Shown: positions 36,401-51,400, counted from the first letter of the stretch. The stretch is DNA of 64,000 nucleotides from Hirundichthys speculiger (GCA_018398805.1 JAGFBZ010002380.1:62001-126000); one strand, 5' to 3'. Numbers and translations are program-made. Notes: generated from the sequence alone by a model not told the origin.

Positions 36401-39400
36401 TAGAATCAGCTGCAGGTCTGTAGAACCAGCTGCAGGTCTGTAGAACCAGCTGCAGGTCTGGAACCAGCTGGTTCCAGGTTCTACAGGAAAACTCAAAGCT
36501 CTGCCTCCATTCCAGATTTGAAAACTGTGAGTAAACCAGTTTAGCTGGGTGAAGTGCTTTTATACTTTGATGTCTCATTATTCTTAGGGTTATATCTTAA
36601 AGATCTGAAGACTTCATTGTTCAGGGCTGTTTATGGGTGTGTATGTCATAAGCAGAAATCTGAAATGTATTTTAAACTGAATAGGTGATCGTGATGGAAA
36701 ACTCATTTCCTTTACTGACTTGAGTTTATATGAGTCACTCACCAAAGTGAAACTAGTTTTTGAGTCATTTGATTCACTGAGTCGGTAACCCATGTGAGGC
36801 CAGGAGACAATCATGTATCTGCTTACTAGCTGCAGTCGTGGTGTAACATACTGTTCACTATTTCATCAGGGAAACGATTTCAACCTGTCCATTAAGCATA
36901 ACATTTAAACATAAACTCTCGGGATTCAAAGTGTATTAGCAAAAGATGTTTTTTTTTTTTTTTTTAATGTTTAACGTTTAATGTTTTGTTAATCCATGAT
37001 GTTGAAAGGGAGGGACACAATAACGAGGGCACCACAATGTGGAGTCAGAAGGGAGTCACGTACCAGAGTTGTAGTTTATCTTTAGATTAGACTGTGTAAT
37101 TGGTTAAACATTTTTTCAGGCAAGACAAACAGACAGACCCATGAAGCAGAGCAGGTTAGGGGGTGCGAGTAAGCTACTGAGTTTGTTCACAGCTTATAGC
37201 AAGAAGGACGGGAGCGTCCCAGTACAGTAACAGGTTACAGTAACGGGTTAATAAACACAAGGAATCATGAGTCGGTAAAATGACCCTGAGCGATTCGTTC
37301 AGGACTCACACATCACTCATAGGTAGAGCGGCTAGAACAAGACAGATGTGATCTCTTTTGGCAGAACCAGTCAGAACTATGGCAGCAGCATTTTGAATCA
37401 ACTGAATCATTTTAACTGAATTATTTGGATCTCCAGATAAAGCAGCAACACGTTAGTCCAGTCCTGGTGTAATAAATGCATGAATCGGATTTTCATCCTC
37501 AGATTCAACAAACAACCATGAGCTGGAGATCTGGATGACGAGCTGAAATTTCCATTCATGTGAATCAGGTGCACTGAAGCAGGGAAACATCTAAGACACG
37601 CAGGACATCGGCCCTAGAGGACTGAAGTTAAAGACCCCTGATGGAGGCTCAGTCTGAGTCTTAAAATTCAATAAAAGCTGATATTTCTACTTCCAACTCT
37701 AACCAAAACTTTCTTTTGGTGTTTGAACAAAATCAAAAACCAAAACAAAAACCACCTTGCCACTGCTGGAACTCTTAGGTTTATAAATCTGTCCTTAAGA
37801 GAACCATTCAGATCTGTTTATGGATCCAGAACAGGCCCCTCCCACTGACCTCCTTACCTCTGATGTCAGAGTTCTTGATGAACTCAACCTGCTCCAGCAG
37901 CTCCTGGACTGTTCGCTCCAGTTTCTGAGCGTCTGAGGCCACAGAATCCAGTCTGGTTTCTGCTGCAGCGTCCTGCTGGTCCACTTTCGCCAGAGTCTGC
38001 TCTGTGTGGTTCAGACTCTGGCTCAGGGCTCCGATCAGGTCACTGAAATACAAATGGGAGGGTAGATTCATGGGTCGGAGTGACATCTACCTGTACTGCA
38101 TGTACACTAGGTAACTTCTGATCTTACCTGGCCTGCTGCAGCAGGTGCTGGACCTCGCTCAGTGGTTCCGAGGCTGGGTTTTTGTCCAGAATGAGCTGGA
38201 TTTCAGTGGCACTCCTCTCCATGCCGTCCATATACTTCCTGTATGGCCCAGTAACTCCGCTGGTTTTCATGGCGTTGACCTTATTGACAAGGCGGTGTGT
38301 TTGGTTGGTCAGCTGACCAATGACGTTGTCCCAGTCTTCAAAACACTGGTGACACCGCTGACAATCTGGGAAGGTTCCAGAAAACCCACGAGCACAGACA
38401 TCACAGCGCCGCCCGGCTACGCCCTCCACGCACACGCAGTGACCCGTGACTTTATGACACTGCTGGTCCAAGATTCCTTGGGGGTCGCAGTCGCAAGCTG
38501 GAGACGAGAGGGAGGGACAGTGTCGAAAATATGAGGACAGGGCCAAGAGTTTAAGGTTTAAAAAAAAAAAAAGGTCTAAGATTTGAGGACACCCTCTAAA
38601 ACATGAAGCCAGGGTCTAAAATATTGGACAGTCTTAAATATGAGGACATAGTCTAAGATTTGAGGTGAGAGGTACTTTGGACCTGAACAGAACCTCAGAC
38701 GACCACAGTCTGACAGGGACTTAACAGCTCCTTTAAAACAGCTCCAGGGACTTCCTGCAAAACTCAGACAGCTTGTTTGTTCATGAACGCAGCATCTGCA
38801 GATGTTTGCAGAAGGATGTTTACAGCCCGGTGACACATTTATGACCTGGGAAAACTGAGCGTGATGTCACCGTTGAGCTGATTTACAGATGTCAATCACC
38901 ACAAACACTCCCACTAACTCAGACAGGCGCAGACACACTCTGGATCAAAAGGTTTTACAGTAAAACTGTTTGGCATGTCCTGTCTGGGAAAATAAATTAA
39001 CTTCCAGTTCCATAAAACATCTGCAAAGCCCTTCTGAGAATCTTTGTGAAACATCTGTTTCACATCTGGTTGAATTGAACTCCTTTCTAATGAAGCCTCT
39101 TGTTGAGATTAATATGACATGTCTGATCTCAAAAAAAGGTGGATGTGAAGACATATAATTTGTAAATAAATGAAATATCTCTCTGGATTCATGTAGTAAA
39201 AACCTGAACAGTCCAGAACATTCCAGCATTTGTTGGACCAAGATTGATGTTCCTGTTGTGGAACAGAGTTTACAAAGGTTTGGAAGAGGAATGTTCAGAC
39301 TTAGGTCACACCCCACGTCATTGAGGTTTTCCAAGAACCAAACTAGAAAACTGACTTTCAAGGTCTCTCTCTGTTCTGGTTTGTTTGTAACTTCAGCCTG

Positions 39401-42400
39401 TGCAACAGCTACTGAGCTGTTCCATCCATCCATCCATCCATCCATCCATCCATCAGATCCCGCTTCGTCCAGAGTCCGGTCACAGGGGCAGCAGCTTCAG
39501 AGGTCCAGACCTCCATCTTCTCTCCACCAGCTCCTCTGAGAGAACATCGAGGAGCTCCAGACCATCTGAGAGACATCATCTCTCCACTGTGTCCTGGTCT
39601 GTCTCCTGGTCTTCTCCCAGTTGGACATGTCTGAAACTCCTCTCCAGGGAGGCGTCCAGGACTCATCCTGACCAGATGAACCTCCTCAACTGGCTCCTCT
39701 CCATGTGGAGGAGCAGCAGCTCTACTCTGAGTCTCTCCTTGTCGTGGAAGAATTTGAATACAGAATGCTTCTGTCTAGGTGTTAACCCCCTTTTCTCTGA
39801 ACTTCTCCAGACGAAAGGAGTTGACACCTCTATCAGCGTATTGTGACAATTTTCCCAGAGAAGAAGCCAATCATATGGAGCGGGAAACCTTTTCCTCGCA
39901 CCTACAAAACGCATATCCTTCCCCTTTGGTCTTTGAAACTGTCTTCACACTCCCCAAATGTTTATTGAACCAGTTCCTGCTTTCTGATCAACAAGGATTT
40001 CTTTGCTGTAAGACATGTAAAATGATCAACCAGTTCCTGCCTTTTGGTCAATAAGACTTCCTTGTGTAAGAGATGTAAACTGTCTTTTGGTCTATCAGGC
40101 CACTAGTATATAAGAGATGTTAATTTGTACTGACACAGACTCAACCATCCAGACTACGTGCTGTATGATTGACTCTCGCTGTGCGCTCAGTTGAAAATAA
40201 ACCTGGTTAACTTTAAGCTCTCTGTTGTTGCATTTTTTTAAGGATTTATAATTTTAGTGTGTGCAATTTATAGAATTGCCACAACACTCCTGATGACTGA
40301 ACTCCTCTTATCTCTAAGGGAGAGTCCAGCCACCCTGGAGGAAACTCATTTCAGCTGCTGGTATCAGTGATCTCCTTCTTTCAGTCTCTACAGTTCATGA
40401 CCACAGGTGAGGGTTGGAACAAAGATCTACCAGGAAACAGAGTCTCAGCTCTCTCTTCACCACAGCAGACCGGTACAGACCAGTACAGACCAGACCAGTA
40501 GAGAACAGATCGGTACAGAGTCACCACCACAGCAGACGCTGCACCAGTCCATCTGGAGATCTCCTGCTCCTTTCTCCATCACTGGAGAACCAGACCCAGA
40601 GATACTGAAACTCCTCCACTGGAGGCAGAACCTCACTCCCAACCTGGAGAAGACCTTCTACCCTTTTCAGACTGAGGATCATGGTCTCAGATCTGGAGGT
40701 GCTGGTTCTCATCCCTGCTGTGAACCAGTGAGAGCTGAAGATCTCCACCCGATGGTCCCAACAGGACCAGGTCCTCCTCCAACAACAGAGATGAAATCCT
40801 GACACCACTGAACCAGAACCCCTCTGCTCCTTGGCTGCTCCTAGAAATTCAGTCCATCAACGTGATGAACAGAACCAGAGACAAAGACCAGCCCTGATGG
40901 AGTCCAGCTCTCACTGGAAACCAGTCTGACTACAACCAGCAATGTGGACCAGACTCTGGGTTTGTTCAGGGACTGGACAGCCGTAACAACGGGTCCAGGA
41001 TCCCAGACTCCTGGAGGACCCCCCACAGGACCCTAGACTCCTGGAGGACCCCCCCACAGGACCCCAGACTCCTGGAGTTCCCCCCACAGGACCCCAGACT
41101 CCTGGAGTAACCCCCACAGTACCCCAGACTCCTGGCACAGGACCCCAGACTCCTGGAGGACCCCCCCCAAAGGGTTCCCAGACTCCTGGAGGACCCCCCC
41201 CCCCCAGCCCCAGACTCCTGAGGACCCCAGACCAGACTCCTGGAGGACCCCAGACTGGACCCCCCACAGGACCCCAGACTCCTGGAGTCCCCCCCACAGG
41301 ACCCCAGACTCCTGGCACAGGACCCCAGACTCCTGGAGTTCCTCCCACAGGACCCTAGACTCCTGGAGTTCCTCCCACAGGACCCTAGACTCCTGGAGGA
41401 CCCCCCACAGGACCCCTCAAGGAACACAGTCAAATGTCTTCTCTAAACCAGAAACCCTTAAATTTCATGTCGTGGATTAACAAGGGCATCAACATCTCAA
41501 TCATATCTATGAAAATATTTCTATGGTCACACTTGCTCATCTTGTCCAGAAATACAACATTTGGACAAAAGCTATTTCTAGAATATCTTCAGGTTAAAAC
41601 TACCATACAGGCTAAAATGAATAAAACACCACCAAACCTCAGTCTAATTTCAGTAGAATCTTTAGTCACCAAAAAATTTTGTCTAAAATTTATAAATTAA
41701 TTTCAACAATTGACCGTACAATCTCAGCCCCTTCAATCAAATGGGAGCAGGACTTAGAACTCACCATCAATGAAGAATTCTGGCCCCAAATTTGCAAAAA
41801 TATATTTTATTCAGCTGCTAATGCAAATCTACAACTCATACAATATAAAATTATCCACAGAGTGCACTTTACTGGGGAAAAAATGTTTAAAATGGACTTT
41901 AAAGACAGTTGACTCCTACTTTCATGCCATGTGGGAATGTACACCAGTTAAACCATTCTGGCTCAATATTATCAAAACTCTCCCAACTTCTGGATCGTAA
42001 CATCCCAGTATCACCTTCTCTGTTTACTGGGAGACTCCTCCGTGACCACCCTGGACAATAACTCCAAGAACACTCTCTTTATCGCCTTAATCATGGCCAA
42101 AAAAAAAACAATCCTTGTAAATTGGAAAACAAAAAACTCAATTAATATTTCTCTCTGGAAAAATTTGTTAATCGACTTCATTGCAATGGAAAAATTGTCA
42201 GACACAATAAAACTGCTAACCGCTATGGAGCGTCTTTTCATCCAGATCAGAGCAGCAGCTCGTCTGGGACTCTGCTGTAGAGCTTCCTCCTCTTCCTTCC
42301 TCCTCCTCCTCTGCACTGATATATACAGATATCAGTGCAGGTCAGACCACCCGCTACCCGCTACTCACAACCCTAAACCCGCCATCGCAAGATACCGAGT

Positions 42401-45400
42401 TTGCGGAACGGGGTCTGGACCTCTCTGCTGAAGCTGCTGCCCCCGTGACCCGACTCTGGATTAGGTGGAAGACAATGGATGCATGGATGGATGGTGGTCT
42501 TTACCATTTTAAACCACTAACAGGCTAGTTTCAGTAGTATGTAGCAGCTTAGCACTAAACTGCTAACAGGCTAGTGTTGGTAGTATGTAGCAGCTTAGCA
42601 CTAAACTGCTAACAGGCTAGTGTTGGTAGTATGTAGCAGCTTAGCATTAAACTGCTAACAGGCTAGTGTTCGTAGTATGTAGCAGCTTAGCACTAAACTG
42701 CTAACAGGCTAGTGTTGGCAGTATGTAGCAGCTTAGCACTAAACTGCTAACAGGCTAGTGTTGGTAGTATGTAGCAGCTTAGCACTAAACTGCTAACAGG
42801 CTAGTGTTGGTAGTACGTAGCAGCTTAGCACTAAACTGCTAACAGGCTAGTGTTGGTAGTATGTAGCAGCTTAGCACTAAACTGCTAACAGGCTAGTGTT
42901 GGTAGTACGTAGCAGCCTAGCACTAAACTGCTAACAGGCTAGTGTTGGTAGTACGTAGCAGCTTAGCACTAAACTGCTAACAGGCTAGTGTTGGTAGTAC
43001 GTAGCAGCTTAGCACTAAACTGCTAACAGGCTAGTGTTGGTAGTATGTAGCAGCTTAGCACTAAACTGCTAACAGGCTATGTTTGGTAGTATGTAGCAGC
43101 TTAGCAACTAAACTGCTAACAGGCTAGTGTTGGTAGTATGTAGCAGCTTAGCACTAAAACTGCTAACAGGCTAGTGTTGGTAGTATGTAGCAGCTTAGCA
43201 CTAAACTGCTAACAGGCTAAGTGTTGGTAGTATGTATCACTTAGCACTAAACTGCTAACAGGCTAGTGTTGGTAGTATGTAGCAGCTTAGCACTAAACTG
43301 CTAACAGGCTAGTGTTGGTAGTACGGAGCAGCTTAGCACTAACTGCTAACAGGCTAGTGTTGTAGTATGTAGCAGCTTAGCACTAAACTGCTAACAGGCT
43401 AGTGTTGGTAGTATGTAGCAGCTTAGCACTAAACTGCTAACAGGCTAGTGTTGGTAGTATGTAGCAGCTTAGCACTAAACTGCTAACAGGCTAGTGTTGG
43501 TAGTATGTAGCAGCTTAGCACTAAACTGCTAACAGGCTAGTGTTGGTAGTATGTAGCAGCTTAGCACTAAACTGCTAACAGGCTAGTGTTTGGTAGTATG
43601 TAGCAGCTTAGCACTAAACTGCTAACAGGCTAGTGTTGGTAGTATGTAGCAGCTTAGCACTAAACTGCTAACAGGCTAGTGTTGGTAGTATGTAGCAGCT
43701 TAGCACTAACTGCTAACAGGCTAGTGTTGGTAGTATGTAGCAGCTTAGCACTAAACTGCTAACAGGCTAGTGTTGGTAGTATGTAGCAGCTTAGCACTAA
43801 ACTGCTAACAGGCTAGTGTTGGTAGTATGTAGCAGCTTAGCACTAAACTGCTAACAGGCTAGTGTTGGTAGTATGTAGCAGCTTAGCACTAAACTGCTAA
43901 CAGGCTAGTGTTGGTAGTATGTAGCAGCTTAGCACTAAACTGCTAACAGGCTAGTGTTGGTAGTATGTAGCAGCTTAGCACTAAACTGCTAACAGGCTAG
44001 TGTTGGTAGTATGTAGCAGCTTAGCACTAAACTGCTAACAGGCTAGTGTTGGTAGTATGTAGCAGCTTAGCACTAAAACTGCTAACAGGCTAGTGTTGGT
44101 AGTATGTAGCAGCTTAGCACTAAACTGCTAACAGGCTAGTGTTTGGTAGTATGTAGCAGCTTAGCACTAAACTGCTAACAGGCTAGTGTTGGTAGTATGT
44201 AGCAGCTTAGCACTAAACTGCTAACAGGCTAGTGTTGGTAGTATGTAGCAGCTTAGCACTAAACTGCTAACAGGCTAGTGTTGGTAGTATGTAGCAGCTT
44301 AGCACTAAACTGCTAACAGGCTAGTGTTGGTAGTATGTAGCAGCTTAGCACTAAACTGCTAACAGGCTAGTGTTGGTAGTATGTAGCAGCTTAGCACTAA
44401 ACTGCTAACAGGCTAGTGTTGGTAGTATGTAGCAGCTTAGCACTAAACTGCTAACAGGCTAGTGTTGGTAGTATGTAGCAGCAGGTCACTGGTGACTGTT
44501 TCTGAGCTGTTTGGTATTAGATTGTGTTTATTTTAGCTGAACTTGGTCTTTAGAGGGTTAAAGCAGAGTGTTGTCTCCTTCAGAAAGACTGTTTTATTGT
44601 GATCTCTGGGTCTTCCTTACCAGGAACTGGCAATGCTCGCTAGGAACAAAGTCATTTCTATCATTTGTGGAAACAAACTAAAGAGTTTTTTTTTTAATCT
44701 GAGCCACTGAAAGTTCTGAACAAAAAAAAAAAAGGGATTTTATTGTGAAACATCTACTTCCTGTCTTCATTCCTTTACCCCCTCAGTTCTTGTCTCTCTG
44801 TTGTCACATCTGTGTTTCATTTGTCGTCTTCCTGCAGGATTCCCTCTGACCTGTGGCTGTTTTCAGAACCCCCCCAGCCCGGTTCAGGCCTGCTTTTATC
44901 CACAGTGGAACCACAGCGGGACCACGGCGTCACACAGACGGATCTGTGGGCTAGTGTCCATGATGACATCTGGATTTCATCCAAGTCTCAGCAGATTCAT
45001 CAGAGGATGTTTGTGAGCTAAAATCTTCCCACCAGAACCTGGTTCTGGTCATGGACCAGTGGGTGCCTGAGCCAGACGGCTGCTCCAGTAACATTTTTAA
45101 ACTTCACAGCCTTCATCAGTGAAGTGTGACAGGAAGTTACAGGAGAACATACCGTGACATCGGACCTCCGGGTCTCCCCAGAACAGCTCTCTGCACTCGC
45201 TGCAGGTTCTTCCTCCAAAACCGGGACGGCAGGAACATTGACCGCTGACCTGTGACACAAATGACCCACATTCAGCCGATCCGGTACCAAGCTCCCCTCC
45301 TACACGACCCCCCCTCAAAGCCAACACAATAAGATCAACCAACAGAATCACTCCAGAGGGTCATTAACTCCGACAGACAGCGTGTGACAGGAACATGTGA

Positions 45401-48400
45401 CCTCAGAGGTCACATGACCCAGCTGGGCACCTGGTCACAGGAGGTCCCGTAGGCGTGTTGGGGGTCGCACTCGCAGCGCTGACAGCCGGCGCCGCTCGCC
45501 ATGTTCCAGGTGTCCGGGGCGCAGCGGTCGCAGCTCTGACCAACCACGTTGGGCTGGCAGCGACACTGACCGCTGACGCCGTCGCAGTGACAGTCGCCGG
45601 GCGCCGGACAGCTGGACGGGTCGCTGCCGAGCAGGTGACACACACATCCTGGAACAGATCGATCAGCAGATCAAAACTATCGATCAACAGCAGAGATTCA
45701 GGTCAGTCATTTCCTCAACGTCTAATCATTTTATTGAAGTTATTTCAAAGTTCTGTAGAACTTCTGAACACAGCTGGAACCTTCTAGAATCAGTGTGAAG
45801 AGACTTGGACCAGAGCAACCGCTACTTTACCTGCACGGATCAATTAAGTCGTTTTAGAGACATTTACAGAATAAATTAATAATCTGAACCCGTCAGGAAC
45901 ATCAGCCGTCTCCACGGTTACTTCAGGTTACTCACTCCTGCAGTCCTGGAGCAAAGCGTTGCCATAGTAACCAGGTCTACAGCTCTGGCAGGCCGGCCCC
46001 TCGGTGTGATGCAGGCAGCGGAGACACGCCCCCGTCAGAGCGTCGCAGGACTCGGGGTCCAGCGGGTCGATGTTGTTGTTGCAGTCACATGGTACACAGC
46101 GCCCCCCCGCCTCAGACGGATTTCCGTGGTAACCAGGAGAACACTCGTCACAGCGAGGACCTGCAGAGGACAACCAGGTGGTTACCATGGTGACTGGAAG
46201 GGTTACCTCAGTGACATCACTGCTGGAGGAACGTTGGAGGCACCGAAAGATCTGTGACTGATCACTGATCACTGAAGACGGGGACAGAGACAGTCCTACA
46301 GGGGACACGGGGACAGAGACAGTCCTACAGGGGACAGAGACAATCCTACAGGGGACACGGGGACAGAGACAGTCCTACAGGGGACAGAGACAGTCCTACA
46401 GGGGACAGAGACAGTCCTACAGGGGACAGAGACAATCCTACAGGGGACACGAGGACAGAGACAATCCTACAGGGGACAGAGACAATCCTACAGGGGACAC
46501 GGGGACAGAGACAGTCCTACAGGGGACAGAGACAATCCTACAGGGGACACAGGAACAGAAACAGTCCTACAGGGGACACAGGAAACAGAGACAGTCCTAC
46601 AGGAGACACAGGAACAGAGACAGTCCTACAGGGGACACAGGAAACAGAGACAGTCCTACAGGGGACATGGGAACAGAGACAGTCCTACAGGGGACACGGG
46701 AACAGAGACAGTCCTACAGGGGACAGAGACAGTCCTACGGGGAACACAGGAACAGAGGCAGTCCTACAGGGGACACGGGAACAGAGACAGTCCTACAGGG
46801 GACACAGGAACAGAGGCAGTCCTACAGGGGACAAAGGAACAGAGACAGTCCTACAGGGGTCACAGGAACAGAGACAGTCCTACAGGAGACACAGGAACAG
46901 AGACAGTCCTACGGGGAACACAGGAACAGAGGCAGTCCTACAGGGGACACGGGAACAGAGACAGTCCTACAGGGGACACGGGAACAGAGACAGTCCTACA
47001 GGGGACAGAGACAGTCCTACAGGGGACACAGGAACAGAGGCAGTCCTACAGGGGACAAAGGAAACAGAGAAGGTCCTACAGGGGTCACAGGAACAGAGAC
47101 AGTCCTACAGGGAACACAGGAACAGAGACAGTCCTACAGGGGACACGGGAACAGAGACAGTCCTACAGGGGACACAGGAACAGGGACAGTCCTACAGGGG
47201 ACACAGGAACAGAGACAGTCCTACAGGGGACACGGGAACAGAGACAGTCCTACAGGGGACACAGGAACAGGGACAGTCCTACAGGGGACACAGGAACAGA
47301 GACAGTCCTACAGGGGTCACAGGAACAGAGACAGTCCTACAGGGGACACGGGAACAGAGACAGTCCTACAGGGGACACGGGAACAGAGACAGTCCTACAG
47401 GGGACACGGGAACAGAGACAGTCCTACAGGGGACACGGGAACAGAGACAGTCCTACAGGGGACACGGGAACAGAGACAGTCCTACAGGGGACACAGGAAC
47501 AGGGACAGTCCTACAGGGGGCACGGGTTAGGGTTAGGAGTTAGGGTTTAGGGGTTAGGGGTTAGGGAGTTAGGGTTAGGGTTCAACCACAGGAGCTGACG
47601 ATAGACCAGCAGCATTTAAGACAACACAAACTGAAAAACTCTCATCCTCAGCTAAGCTGGCAACACAACATCTTCTCTAAAATCTTCAAATCAGCTGGAA
47701 GTAAATGACCACATTCTTGAATTGTTCCGGAAGAATTTTCCAGATTGGAAGATGAAGCTGTAAAGCAGATCTTTGAATGTCTTAGTGACAGAAGTTTAGC
47801 ACTGATCCTAAACCAGCCCCTAAAAGAAGTTTACCAACTACTGGGTGGCTCTGTGGAGGTCTAAATCAGGAAGGAGAAAGTTTGTTTGCTCATCTGAACA
47901 TCTGGTTTCCTGCTGTAATAACAGACCTGAGCGCTCATACTTTCCTGTTTCATCAGACTAAATCACAGTTTGTCCTGCGCTAATAAGCCCTTTAGTGTCT
48001 GCAGTCAGCAGCTGTCGGCAACAAAACTGAAACAGATGGAGAGGTTCTCACCCCTCTATCTAAAACCCTCTACCTGAAGCCCTCCACCTGAAATCCTCCA
48101 CCTGAAGCCCTCTACCTGAAGCCCTCCACCTGAAGCCCTCTATCTGAAGCCCTCCACCTGAAACCCTCCACCTGAAACCCTCTATCTAAAACCCTCCACG
48201 TGAAACCCTCCACCTGAAACCCTCCACCTGAAATCTTCCACCTGAAACCCTCCACCTGAAACCCTCCACCTGAAACCCTCCACCTGAAACCCTCCACCTG
48301 AAATCTCCACCTGAAACCTCCACCTGAAACCCTCCACCTGAAGCCCTCCATCTGAAACCCTCCACCTGAAACCCTCCACCTGAAGCCCTCCACCTGAAAC

Positions 48401-51400
48401 CCTCCACCTGAAACCCTCCACCTGAAGCCCTCCACCTGAAACCCTCCTGAAGCCCTCCACCTGAAACCCTCCACCTGAAGCCCTCCACCTGAAACCCTCC
48501 ACGTGAAGCCCTACACCTGAAACCCTCCACCTGAAGCCCTCCACCTGAAACCCTCCACGTGAAGCCCTACACCTGAAACCCTCCATCTGAAATCCTCCAC
48601 CTGAAACCCTCCACGTGAAACCCTCCATCTGAAGCCCTCCACGTGAAACCCTCCATCTGAAACCCTCCACCTGAAGCTTTCCACCTGAAATCCTCCACCT
48701 GAAACCCGTGAAACCCTCCACCTGAAACCCTCCACCTGAAACCCTCCACCTGAAGCCCTCCACCTGAAACCCTCCACGTGAAACCCTCCACCTGAAGCCC
48801 TCCACGTGAAACCCTCCATCTGAGCTCCAGAGTTCAGCCATAAAACCAACCACATTCTGGTTTAAATGGGTGTCTCTTTCTGCAGGTTTTATGTTTTTCT
48901 TGGTTTTATCCAAGTTTTACTGCTGTATCCATCCTCTGTATGTAATTAAGTTTTAATCAACCTTAATTGTATCCAGCTCAGAGTGAAGTCCCCCACCCTG
49001 GTTTTCATTAAACCCCAAAACTTTACATTTGGACTAACCCTAACCCTTTAAAATGGGTCATATGTGACTGTAAAACCCTTTAACCCAGATCTAGATGTGA
49101 TTTAGGCAATCTTTTTTTTTTGTTTGAACAGTTCAAATGACATGAAATCTGTTTTTTTTGTTTTTCACATTAGACCTTGGTTTTCATTTCACCAGGATCT
49201 CACCAGGATTTCACCAGAATAGGCCAAAGATTCATACGAAGATTCAATATTTTAGTTCAGCACATGTTAACTGTTTAACAAAACACAAATGAATGTAAAT
49301 GACTGTATACAAGTTACCAGGAGACACTAGTCCAGGAGACACTAGACCAGGAGACACTAGTCCAAGTGAGACCAGTCCAGGTGAGATTAGTCCACGTGAC
49401 CTTTCTTTCTTTCTATTCAGCACTCTGGAACAACTGCAGCAGAAGCAGCTGGAACCAGCTGGAACTGGTTCTGAAGAACCTAAAATAGTCCTCTAACAGA
49501 GAGTTTATCACATAATGTCTTCCATCACTTCCTGTCTGTTTGTTGTTTGGACGGTGTCAGTCTCTGAATCCTTCAATAATTTGTCTTTGAAGTAGTTTGT
49601 CACTTGGAATTAAGCACTTGGACATATTTCTACTGTCAGACTTCTCCTTTTGGGATTCTCACAAATCACCGGTTTATCTTCAGTTTGTTAGCTGAGGAGC
49701 TTTTTAGCATGGCCTCCCCCTCTCCCTCCATCTTCCCCTTCTCACTGGTCAGTGTGTTAAATGTTCAGTTGTTCATCTGCCTCCTTTAGTCAGGATGGTA
49801 AATGCATAAACTGTAGTTCATTCATAGCTTTGGAGGTGAGGCTCAGTGAATTAGGGTTCCTCCAACTAGACCATAGTCCAGTAGGTGCAGTTAGATAAGT
49901 CTGTTTGTAGAGCACAATACACAATGTAATTCAAAGTGCTTTACAGATGCATAAAATCACAAGAAGGCAAATAGAGTCATTCCATAAATCATAAGAGCAT
50001 ACAAATAATCATGAATAAATTAAATAAAAAATGAATTAAAATGAAGATTACAGATAAAATCCTTCCAGTCATCATCTTCACATCTAAACAGAACTGTTTT
50101 TATTGTCAGAGTTCAGGTCTGTCTTACATCTTCTGGAAGACGGGTCCAGATTTTAGGGGCATAAAACTGAAACACAGCTTCACCTTGTTTAGTCCTGACT
50201 CTGGACACCAGCAGGAGACCACTACCTGAGGTTCTCAGAGTCCAGGTTGGTTCATATGGATCTAACATGTCAGAGATGTACTTTGGGGCCATGAAGAGAC
50301 TTGAACACAAGTAGAGCTGTTTTAAAGTCTATTCTCTGAGTGACAGGAAGCCAGAGACCTCAGGACTGGACTAATATGGTCGTATCTCCTGGTTCTAGTC
50401 AGGACCAGTGTAGAGACCTCAGGACTGGACTAATACGGTCGTATCTCTTGGTTCTGGTCAGGACCAGTGGAGAGACCTCAGGACTGGACTAATACGGTTG
50501 TATCTCTTGGTTCTGGTCAGGACCAGTGGAGAGACCTCAGGACTGGACTAATATGGTCGTATCTCTTGGTTCTGGTCAGGACCAGTGGAGAGACCTCAGG
50601 ACTGGACTAATATGGTCGTATCTCTTGGTTCTGGTCAGGACCAGTGGAGAGACCTCAGGACTGGACTAATATGGTCGTATCTCTTGGTTCTGGTCAGGAC
50701 CAGTGGAGAGACCTCAGGACTGGACTAATACGGTTGTATCTCCTGGTTCTAGTCAGGACCAGTGGAGAGACCTCAGGACTGGACTAATACGGTCGTATCT
50801 CTTGGTTCTGGTCAGGACCAGTGGAGAGACCTCAGGACTGGACTAATACGGTTGTATCTCCTGGTTCTAGTCAGGACCAGTGGAGAGACCTCAGGACTGG
50901 ACTAATACGGTCGTATCTCTTGGTTCTGGTCAGGACCAGTGGAGAGACCTCAGGATTGGACTAATTTGGTCGTATTTCCTGGTTCTAGTCAGGACCGGTG
51001 CAGCAGTGTTCTGGATGTACTGCAGCTGTTTTACAGCTGGTTTAGAGCCCAGTGATCAGGCCGTTACAGTAGTCTAACCTGGTGGAGACAACGCATGGAT
51101 TAATCTTTCTAAATCCGGTCTAGACACTATTCCTTTGGTTCTGGCAATGTTTTTAGATGGTAAAAAGCTGCTGATGTTATTGCTTTAATGTGGCTGTTAA
51201 AGTTCAAGTCTCAATCCAATATTATCCCAATATTAAGATCACATGGTCAACTGCGTCAAAGGCAGCGCTGAGGTCCAGCAGAACTAAGACTGAGACTTTG
51301 CCTGAGCCTGTGTTCAAGTGAATGTTGTTTGTCACCTTGATCAGGGCTGTCTCAGTGCTGTGGGGGGGCTGAAGCCTGATTGAAAACTATGAAAAACATT

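Noticed and set aside
42505..44482. 46-bp regular array as a possible CRISPR or centromeric satellite
   Set aside because: No spacers, and it lies within a laminin intron with exons on both sides.
46667..47530. 287-codon open frame with [10 protein letters not shown] repeats
   Set aside because: It is a reading of the 28-bp intronic minisatellite; unit-length changes shift the peptide period and no homology is present.
48112..48913. Minus-strand frames rich in [14 protein letters not shown]
   Set aside because: They follow the 14-bp array (42 nt = 14 residues) and occur in all three frames, the mark of a tandem repeat rather than a protein.
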